In this document: piece after piece, positions 55,001 to 64,000 of the stretch | Numbering within the stretch: position 1 is the first letter of the stretch | How the letters are laid out: every line of letters begins with the position of its first letter | Assembly (NCBI GenBank): GCA_003991915.1 | Contig: RQTK01000692.1 | Coordinates: 210,387 to 274,386 of the forward strand | DNA length: 64,000 nucleotides | Direction: 5' to 3' | Origin: Elysia chlorotica | Lineage: Eukaryota > Mollusca > Gastropoda > Plakobranchidae | Program-made: the position numbers and the translations under genes | The notes under the pieces: model-generated | What the model was told of the DNA's origin: nothing | Seen by the model: only the letters and a program-made list of their open reading frames with translations | Database searches by the model: none

Positions 55001-58000
55001 ATCACGATACGGCTTCTACAAATTTAAATGGAATAAGTTTGGATGTATGTAATTCAGCCACAACAGACGGTTTAGCTAAAAAATTGAGCATTGAACTTTA
55101 GAAACTATGGCATAAATAAAATTAAGGGGGTAATTTTGCCCTGATAACATAAATTGTGTTGCCTTAGTTAAAGGAGAAATCTTGCCACAATTAAAGCATG
55201 GTTAATGAGTAGGCATCCAGTATTTTGCAAAGATGGATTAGAGCTATTCAAACAGTCTTACCTAAATTGTACAAAGCCTCAATGCAAGAAGAGTCATTGG
55301 TTAGGGCCTCTTTGAAAAATTCTCTGGCTTTTTCAAAGTCATTTCTGGCATACAGTACATTGCCTTTATTGACAAGGGCTGAAATATATCAAAATAAAGG
55401 AATTATTAAATTGAAGACTGCAGTTGTCAACTTTATAAGATATGGATTTTTCATAAACAATTTGAATATAAGAAAACAATAAAGAAAAACCATACTTTAA
55501 ACTATTTTAGCTTAAAATAATTATTTTGTAACAAGAATCATATTTCCACCTGATGGATTGTATCTGTCTGCTGTCATGGCAACTTCTGCATATTTGTCAG
55601 CTTGAGTATAATCGGCCTCCTGTAAAGAGTAATGGGACAAATTGAAAGAAGCCTTCAGCCTACACCCTTGGATCACATAGAGTATTTTGTATACCATTCA
55701 CTAATTAATTATATAAGCTCAAAAAGCAGAGACCTAGAAAAAAAAAAAGATACTTGAAAGGGAAATACAGTTGGGTATACATTCACATAAGTGATTGAAC
55801 ATGGTTCATAGCATTGGTGTTCATGACAAATACATACATATTTTAGACAAATCCAAAAAGGAACTATCTAATGAGGTATCCTAAAAATAATGAACATTCA
55901 AATTAACTTCCTGAAAGTATGTTATTAGTATGAAGCTTTTTAATTATCATGTTTAGAGAAAAAAATTATCCACAGAGGATTTATTGATCAATGATTATTT
56001 AAATATTTTAACTTTTCAATATTTTAATTTACATGTAGAAATACTTTAAAAGTTTTACCATCAAATTTCATAATAAGCATGTGTTGAATCATCTAATGGA
56101 AGAAAGGCTAAAAATTCCAATTTTAAATGTGTTCAAATGTGCCACAAGTATACTGACCAGAAAATACAGGAAAGACAAGTTTGTCGCAGCTGTGCTGGCC
56201 ACTTTTGAGTCCTTCTTTTCAAATGATTTTAGTGTTTCTATCGCCTGTTGATTGTAAGGTGAGATGAGAGTTTACAGTGAGGTGGTTTGAATATTTGACA
56301 ATATTTACTTCCATAGTAAAAATTACATGTATACTTACATTCAAAGTGAAAAGAAATTATTCTTTTACTAGTTATGTAAAACATTTCTGAAAATGCATCC
56401 AATTAAAACAAATTGAGCACCTTCTTAAAGTCCCCCTTTGATACCACTTCAAAAGAACTATGAAATTTGATTTTAAAGGAGGGCTCAAACATGATGTTAG
56501 GTCCCATCTGCGCACTAAAGAAATACACAAATTTAGACCTGGACGTAAGCCTCAACAAGATTGCGTGAAATTTGTAAGTAGTGAAAAGAAGATGGATCCA
56601 GGGCGTAGCCCTGGTAGGGGGTCAAGGGGAATAAATCTCCCTGAAGATGAAGCTTTTTTTACCATAACATTAGCAAAACCCCTGTCTGGAGGCACATTAT
56701 ACTGAAATTACACCAATGTATATTATACGACTCTAAGGCATATCTATAGACTTAAGATTAATAATAAAGAAGATTCATTATGTTCAAATCCAGAAAGATG
56801 ACTCATTCTTGAAAAAAAATAATTTGTGTAAGTACTCACTATGATTATAAAAATATCCCCTGACCCCATCGCAATAAAGATTAAATGCAAAGCCCTTTTT
56901 TTTTAGTTTCCTAACATAATCAGTCGGAAATCTCCGTTGCAATTTTTTTCTTCTAGCCATTGCCAGCGAAACTTGTTTCTGATGCCATGCTCAATAGTTC
57001 AAGCCGTCCTGTCCACAAACTGTTCAGGCATGGTGATGGTACTGAAGGAATTTAACAGTCCAGTCAAATATCTAACACGTAGATCTAGATGTAGATGTAG
57101 ATGTAGATGTAGCTCTAGACCTAGCTCAAGAGCAGTTTTAAATATCAATATCGATGATCTGTCCCAATAGAAAAAATAAGATAATATTATAGATCTAAAC
57201 ACAACTCGCTGCAGAATCTTCACACAACACTAAGTTGTTACCAAGATGAGTAGAAAATTTGCATCTATTAATTACTATTAACATACTTGTGTCCAGCTCC
57301 TAAGGGTTGCCTAACACCGCAACATACAAAGTATCAAAAATGTGAAAGTATTGTTTTAGAAAATTGGAAAATAAAAAAAGCATAAATAAATTGTTTAATC
57401 TTTGTCAAGATTGTTTTTTACATAATTTTATAAATTATCAAGGAATTATAGTCACAGACTGAGTTGATTTCAACTATATGAATTGAATTCCATGAATCCC
57501 TTTCGATCTCGGTCTTACTTGTTACTTTTCTGCTAGACTGCAACCAACCATGTCATTAAAATTAATTTTCACATTCATATTTTAATCGAGGTTCCAGCAT
57601 TTATTACCGAAAAGTCTACTTTGATTGCCGGCGATGATTGTCAGCTCTTGTCGGGTCGGAAGTTGAGTCCGCAGAGGTCGAAAATCGACTCTGGATACTC
57701 ACACAATGCACTTATGCAGAATTTTTTCTCCCTCTCTACCTCATCCCCCAATTTTATGATAACAAGAAATCAGGCAATTGCCTGAAAACATCCAGGTCTA
57801 AAAAAATCCCTGCCAGACATTATATGTTGGGTTGGAATACACTGTGTCAAGCTCCAGTTGCATTTGTCTACAGTTTGCTATTATTTACCATCCTGTACTA
57901 ATTTATTGTTTATTCTATTTCACAGCTGAAGGGCAAAATAATTTCAGACACAGCTTGGGCTGAATTGCCAAAGTAAACCTAGTTATGATAATCAATTATC

Positions 58001-61000
58001 AATTTTGATAGCATATATCATATATAAGTTATTTCCTGTCTCTGAACCCCCTTGCTTTTTTTTCACATTTTTGAAATTCCGTAACGATTTGGGTTTGTTT
58101 CTTTTAAAACTTCATAACATTTGCTTTTCAATATGGAATAAATCCTCACCGAAGCAAAATTCTTTTGTTTCAAGAACATGATGGCTTTGTCAATCTCAAG
58201 GTCATGGGCAAGATCGATATATTGTGAGTTCTTCACCATCTCAATACACCTGGAATAATTATAATATACATGAAATTCATTGGAAACCAATTTAATCAGT
58301 GAATTCAGGAAATGGACTGAATTTTTCTGTTAAATTTTTTTTTCTAAGGAAAAAATAGTTGTTCTATCTTTCCCACAACTTTTAATAAGATAATGAATTT
58401 AAGAAATTCACATTAAATTCACTGCAACAATGAATGTAATATTGGTCTTATTTCAACAGGGATATAATTATAAACGAAAACAACCCCTTGCCCTTAGACA
58501 GCATTATGTAGGTTTTGTAAAATTTAATTATAAAAAAAAATGATAGCAATGCAGATAAAATCTATATATATATAATTGTCTTCATCTGAAACTTAGACAT
58601 GTGATCAAATCCAACAGTCCCCACGAATTTCGTTGGTTCCCAGCTAGTTTACTATAATTACTAATTTCTTTTATATATACCAATTACCAGTCATATCCAT
58701 CAGAGAATGAGGACTCTATTGCTGGAGAGATTATCTTGGCAGCATACTTGATGCATCTTTCAGCCTCATATTTCCTATATGAGAAAACAAAATTGAGCAT
58801 ACTGTAGAATGCAATGAGGTATTTGATTATAAGTGTAAGATAAATTCTGGGTTAAAAAAAAAAGGTGATAAAAGAATGAAAAGTACAATGTCATTTTTCC
58901 ATTTCAAATGTAAAAAGAAAGTAAGAAGTGCTATACATATTTCCATTTCAAAATAATGTAAAAAGAAAGTAAGAAGTGCTATGAAATACTCGTATTATAA
59001 ATTCAGGTTAGAGAACAATAGGAAATATATGACACTGTCTTTCAAACTGATTTGCTTCTTACACTAATATTTTTTTTATGTATCTAAATTCTTAAACATG
59101 TGATGGATGGTTTGCTGAACATGGCTCAGCTACAATTAAATGAACTTGGTCCCACAGTATGGTCCCAAAATTTCCAGAAGATTTTTTTAGTAACTCAAAT
59201 CTGCAATGAAAAGTTTCCGTAGATGAAAGCATATTTTCCCTTTACTTATCTTGATATATACTTAAAAAATCCATGGCATTACTGACCTCTCTCTTTCAAT
59301 TTGTCGCAGGGAGTCATTCTTGATAACCTCTAACACCAAGTTATACTGTTTGTCATCCTGTTGTGAATAACAGTAAATTAAAGCAAACCATGTCTTTTTT
59401 TAAATTAATACTTGAACATTGATATTTTGATCTTTAGAACTTTGTTGGCTTTTTTATTGCACAAAACAAAAATAAAACAATTAATAAAACATCTAGAACA
59501 AAAAAAAATACCAAAAAATGGACGATTTCAAAAGTCAAAAAATAAAAAAGATGTACATTTAGTTTTCATTTAGATCCATTAACCTGTATTATTTATTTGT
59601 TTTATTGGTTGTAAGGCGTAAAAGAAAAAAGCTCTTTTGATAAAAAACAAAACAAAAAAACATTAGAAATACTTTTGATACAATGAGCTCAGATTTTAAA
59701 ATGCATCAAGTAGAGCAACATTTTTGCATTCCTCCTCTCAAAAATAAATACCATAAAATTCAGTTACCATAATAAACAACTATTTATAATCATCTTACAA
59801 GCCTGGACAAGGGGTAGTATGTACAGTGCTTTTATAAACTTATACACCAGACTAAAGTAGCTTTAATCCTTCAAAACTACCATTGGTCAACGTCTCAAGT
59901 TTATAGGATTGGGAGACTGTTCAGGTTTTTCATTTCAACAAGAAAAAATTCTGAATTGGTACAGTGTTCAAGAAACATTATACTAGTATATGATTTTTAT
60001 CCTGCATTCTTCAAAGTACAACACATAAGTCATAACGCACCCCGTGAGCCAGGTACTTGTCCTCATCATCAATCTTCAGGTCGACTGTGAGCAGCTTCGC
60101 AAAGCCGTCCCGCATCTTTTCACGATCACCGAGGGCAAAGTAACAGAGGATCAGGTTGAAGCCGGTCTTGAATGTCGGAGATTCCGACATGATGTGCTCA
60201 AACGAGGTGATGGCATCATTATACTGACCCATCTTAACAAAAGTAATGCCAATGTTTTGCATTATCTTTGTTCTGATGACAAATATGATGTAAGTAATTC
60301 TTGAATGGGACATGCTGAGAAAATACAGTTACATTATAGAAAATAAAAATCTAAGGGCAATATCAAATTGAAATGGTTTGACATGGACCAAAACCATAAT
60401 TAAGTCTATGACACATACTTTTATTTAAGAAATCTTCTTTGAAAAATTATTTTCTATGAATTGGTTCGGCACTTGATGGTCAAAAATAAAAAATCTTCAC
60501 TTATAACTGCAAAACACACCTCATTTCCTTGTGTGTATTTGGTACTTGATCTAGGGCCATCCGATAAAATTTGACTGCCTTCTGGAAGTTTCTTTGTTTG
60601 AAATAGATGTTTCCCATGTTGACTTTCAGCCTCCCTGTAAATTAATAAAAACAAAACAGTACCTTTTATCAGAAAAATAGATTTTTTTTGTCAACACTTA
60701 GTAAATGGTAAAAAGAAAATATTGAATTATTATATCTCAGCAGCTTCTATACTTATCATGAGTCTCTGAGGACTGAAGGAAGACTCAAGTGTAGTTAATT
60801 GAGGAGTAAAAGAATATACTGACCAGCGTTGCTAAACATGCGGTTCTTCACAATCACTTGGTATGTATTGATGGCTTCATGATACATCTCATTAACCACA
60901 TACTGATTTGCCAAATTGAACAGCACCTGAAAAGGAAATGTCATGAAGTAAATAAGCTTTAAGCTTGTATTACTCGTTGAAAAAGGGTTTTAAACTATTT

Positions 61001-61856
61001 TCATAGGTGATTCTAGGAGACTTGTAACCAATTAAATCCAAACTAAGCTAGTTGTGTATCTTTGATTTTTATTCTAGTAATTGTTTTTTACCTGATTGGC
61101 TACTTTGACAAGGTTTATATCTCAAGTGAACCATTACGGTCTACATCTTTTCTCTCTCCAGAAATATAAATTAATTGATAGTATGAAATGGTTTTGAATG
61201 AAGAACACATTGAGGTTTTGTGATCTGAAAACATTAACATATATATGGATATTGGCGTGAATTAATAAAAGAATGAATTACAGAGTAGGTCAGATCCAGG
61301 TTGATTTGATCACCCATGGACATCTGCTCCCTTTGACGAACTAGAACTCGCTCTTTCCTGCCAGCTTCCTTAGCCTTGTCCAAAGCCTGGAATAGAGAGG
61401 ACAATAACAGTGATAACACTCTTCCTCCTAAAACAAAATAAAAAGGAAAGAAAGGCAAACATGTAATAACAAATACTGAATGTTCACCTCTCTAAAGCAG
61501 ATATAGAATTCACAGTGAGAACAGGAAGAAGAGATACAGAAAGTGGCGAGGAAGAAAAGATACAGAAAGTGACGAGGAAGAAAAGATACAGAAAGTGACG
61601 AGGAAGAAGAGATACAGAAAGTGGCGAGGAAGAAAAGATACAGAAAGTGACGAGGAAGAAAAGAAAATTAAAGAAACAAAATAATAACAAGGAGAAAAAG
61701 AAGAGAATAAGAGAAGGATTCTTACTGTAAGAGATATACACTACAAATACAAAATGTCAACCAACCAACTGTAGTTCTCCACGGCTGTTAGCGAGACAGC
61801 TTTCCTCTATCAGTTCATTCACTTTCTTTTCCAGATGACGAATTTTCTCCTCAGGG
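49247..61856 (-). CDS. IFT88: Intraflagellar transport protein 88 (IFT-B TPR protein), 3' 20 exons, partial
   Basis: A core IFT-B subunit needed to build cilia and flagella. Coding exons in transcript order: 61856-61766, 61386-61282, 60926-60824, 60634-60520, 60273-60042, 59357-59287, 58774-58688, 58249-58150, 56244-56158, 55619-55550, 55378-55262, 54834-54726, 54453-54415, 54102-53991, 53629-53514, 52388-52270, 51774-51668, 51210-51147, 50156-50022, 49371-49247. They join in phase to about 700 aa. Visible are PEEKIRHLEKKVNELIEESC, TPR units (e.g. KIMQNIGITFVKMGQYNDAI, YNLGLCNKRLGRLEDGIDCF, WLGAYYIDSQF) and the acidic tail DPLGPQAERPKTAARR..DDFGDEELGEDLLPE before the stop at 49247-49249. Human IFT88 has about 830 aa, so about 120 N-terminal residues are missing, probably beyond 64000. 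The linker before the tail is Gly/Arg/Ser-rich and diverged. Confidence 0.96.
50340..50568 (+). pseudogene. Ty3/gypsy-type LTR retrotransposon fragment (end of RT/RNase H)
   Basis: Antisense to IFT88 in the intron between the last exons but one and two. The open stretch LLRIQPYDCTIEYKPGPEM followed by ILADYMSRG matches the end of the RNase H region of Ty3/gypsy polyproteins, and then runs into linker-like sequence ending at a stop. Only about 75 codons remain. No LTRs, integrase or protease were seen nearby. Confidence 0.8.
51895..52146. repeat. (ATC)n/(ATT)n trinucleotide tract
   Basis: Imperfect ATC repeats grade into ATT repeats over about 250 bases in an IFT88 intron. They produce poly-Ile pseudo-ORFs. 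Confidence 0.95.
52740..53500. other. IFT88 intron with dispersed repeat related to 24.28-24.50 kb
   Basis: The segment at about 53080-53120 (CAAATAAAAGAGGAATGAGCTTA...GCCGGTTGA) and at about 53285-53315 (GGTAATCCCGGTTACTGTAG) matches, in the same order, sequence at about 24355-24395 and 24475-24495. This indicates two copies of an unnamed repeat. No coding potential is seen. Confidence 0.45.
56440..56705 (+). other. Unassigned ORF fragment with repeat-like 3' half
   Basis: The open frame begins MKFDFKGGLKHDVRSHLRTKEIHK. This loosely resembles the end of a BED-type zinc finger in hAT-like transposases, but the Cys pair is not seen. The second half contains GGGCGTAGCCCTGG followed by GGGGTCAAGGGG, a word pattern also echoed at about 63420-63455 (GGGGCAAAGCCCCCCTGG). 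It probably derives from a transposable element. Confidence 0.25.
57080..57125. repeat. (GATGTA)n hexanucleotide repeat
   Basis: About four GATGTA units embedded between AGATCTAGAT and CTCTAGACCTAG words, in the IFT88 intron. Confidence 0.8.
61526..61662. repeat. 26-bp minisatellite, about 5 copies, in IFT88 intron
   Basis: Five head-to-tail purine-rich units (core GATACAGAAAGTG-CGAGGAAGA) differ at two alternating positions (GAAAAG versus GAAGAG, TGACG versus TGGCG). The pattern suggests duplication of a unit block. Confidence 0.95.
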
Positions 61857-64000
61857 CTGTAAGACAAATGACAAACTTGATTAACATAAATACTTGAGGG
61901 ACGATACAAAACTAAAAGGGGGAAAAAAGAAGACTTTCCAAAAAAAAAATGCCAAAGCTCAAGGTGCTTTACATGAATAAAAAAAAAAGTATTACAGATT
62001 ATTTCACAGTACTCAGCCTTGACATTAACTTTTAAGCATCATTTCCTACTGTGGGGTAGGTACCTTTAAGGTACTGATACAACAACAGTATTATTAATGC
62101 ATAGTATTAAATTTTTATATAAGCCCCTATATCATGCGTTGATTTTCCGCATTACTTCGTATATTCATGTTATCAAGTCTTAAAGCATAATCTTAGTGCT
62201 GCACTCAAAGATTCTGGACATCCATGATTCATCGTACCCAATAGAGGGAAAAGAAATTCTGAGAGTTAGTAACTTCAAAGCTCAAAGAGTCAACTAGCTA
62301 CGACATTCAATACGCCAGCTGGTAGATTGGAAAAGTCTGAAGACAATGCCAGAAACGACTCCCATTCCTATCCTTCCACATGAGTCACCAACGCTACCCG
62401 AAAATAAGTATAGTATCATATCCTATTTTTAGAATGAAACCCATTACATAGTGGTCCTTTCGTATTGCATAAAAAGGGCATCCCCTAAACTAATTTCACA
62501 TTGGACCATCTAACAAATGCCCTTCTACTTGACCAACGTCTTGATTCCGTCGGCTGGGGGTATCCTGCTGTTAGTCATTTAGATAACTCATGGTGCATTT
62601 CAATAAGATGTATTAAACTAAGCTATAGAGGAAAGCCTGTTTGACATTGTTTTAATTATAACTGGAACATTTCTGTATTGTTATGCTTGATACTTGTTGA
62701 TGATGTTAAGTATTTTTTATCTTGATATTTAGCCTTTAACGCTGATTGATGCAACTTCAAGGCCTTAGATGACAAAGAGACATATCATCTGATTGACAGG
62801 TGGAATAGGACTTGAGAGTACTGTATTCTGTATTATGAAATGCAGGCTTGGCACCTGCGTGTTTTACTGCACAAGAGAATAAGATATAAGGAGGAGAAGA
62901 GAAACATATTTACTGATTGGCGCCCACCTTTTTACTTGTTTATGATCCATATTGATTGAAAAAGAATATTTCATGCACTTCGTATCCATTGTATCCTAAG
63001 CTTTGTATCATGTAGTTTAAAGGAGTTGTTTATTGTAGGAAGAATGTATAGTTATGTCGTATAGGTAAATTGTCATGTTGATATTATTTTAGAACATTGA
63101 TAATAGTTGATTATTTATATCTGCTTTAAATATATTTCAGGAGCCTCTAGGAGTCTGCGTTAGCCTTTAGGGAGGAAAACAAGATCGATCTTTCATTGTC
63201 TTTTGTAAACCTTTGTGAGCCTCGAGCTCCACTGTGCTGAACATTACACTTGTACACTTCATTCAATAAATTTTGAGACACTGCATTGGTGCACATTTTG
63301 TGAGAGGACAAATTATAACTGCCTGACGAACCAAACGCTTCAATCGCTGAGCTCTTGTAAGTCACAGGGATGCCACCCCAAACCTGGTGAATATTCCAGG
63401 ACTTTGGTAGTGTAGAAAGAGGGGTGTCAGGTGGGGCAAAGCCCCCCTGGAGCTGAAAATTTTCAAGATTTTCATTCATCTAGAGAGGCTCTAAGAAGGT
63501 CCCTGTGATGATAAATGGTTACATTTGCTAAAGGAAATAGATGTATTATGATATTTACTTTTACTTGCTAACCTAGCGACACACATTTGCCAGTAAACAA
63601 AACGTGCAACAGATTTTCTTTTACCAAGTTCCATTCAAATTTAGAATTCAATTTTATTAGATGCATAATATAACTATCTTCCGATACAATCTAGCTATTA
63701 AATATGATACATCTCGCTTAGATCTAGCTTTAGCTAGATCCAGACCTTGATTATAATTTTTAATGTAAAAGTCATCAGACGAGTGCATGATAATCGCTTA
63801 CCTAATTATCAATAAGCTTTGAACGGTTTGGCAAAGGTGCCGCCATTAAAAAATTCAATAGATCAAAGTAGATCAATAGATCAATAGTCGGATCAAACAT
63901 ACCCCAGCAGGAATCAATTTGTAGGAAAGGCAGCGAGGACTAGATGGAGATGGACAGATCGGTATTATTCTGGAGAGTAAACGATGTCGATCAGATAAAC
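61857..64000. other. Probable IFT88 intron or 5' flank, repeats, no exon recognised
   Basis: Neither strand shows the IFT88 N-terminal sequence or another conserved protein. The ORF at 63147-63479 (minus) has no recognisable domain and overlaps the GGGGCAAAGCCCCCC repeat word, so it is treated as transposon-derived. The missing IFT88 5' exons are expected beyond 64000. Confidence 0.4.

Noticed and set aside
60044..60304. 86-codon plus-strand ORF
   Set aside because: Shadow of the long IFT88 exon 60042-60273 on the other strand, which aligns well with the family.
63147..63479. 110-codon minus ORF as a possible IFT88 N-terminal exon
   Set aside because: No match to the IFT88 N-terminus, no proper splice sites in phase, and overlap with a repeat-type GGGGCAAAGCCCCCC word.

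Overview
The window is nuclear DNA from an intron-rich, AT-rich animal genome. It holds three conserved eukaryotic genes with canonical GT-AG introns. Retroelement debris, tRNA-derived SINEs and very long (CT)n and (ATT)n microsatellites suggest a lophotrochozoan, most plausibly a gastropod mollusc. The taxon is an inference from repeat style, not from a diagnostic gene. I see no prokaryotic, organellar or viral gene cluster and no novel multi-gene system.

Layout. 1-4087: upstream non-coding DNA with an inverted-repeat element. 4110-19194 (+): a complete CDK8/19 Mediator kinase gene with 13 coding exons and 452 aa. Its active-site residues fall at the same numbers as in human CDK8 as I recall it. 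Two degenerate RNase H-bearing LINE copies sit in its introns. 19195-30853: the CDK8 3' flank, a 758-base assembly gap inside an (ATT)n tract, several SINEs, a near-perfect hairpin and a CpG-richer stretch with a CRE-like site that may be the next promoter. 30854-43268 (+): complete S-adenosylmethionine decarboxylase (AMD1) with 11 coding exons and 328 aa. Its introns carry two diverged copies of a 1.5-1.8 kb element with Pol III-like boxes, plus a CR1-like LINE remnant. 43269-49246: convergent intergenic region with a 660-bp tandem duplication interrupted by T and G tracts. 49247-61856 (-): the last 20 coding exons of IFT88, about 700 aa of tetratricopeptide repeats plus the acidic C-terminal tail. 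The N-terminal exons lie beyond the window or were not recognised. 61857-64000: probable IFT88 intron with unassigned repeats.

The three genes serve separate processes: transcriptional control by the Mediator kinase module, polyamine synthesis and ciliary transport. Nothing here shows a functional link. CDK8 and AMD1 run in tandem, and AMD1 and IFT88 are convergent. The parts most worth a second look are non-coding: the paired AMD1-intron elements, the tandem duplication, the hairpin and inverted repeat, and a possible 12-nt in-frame micro-exon beside the CDK8 DMG exon.
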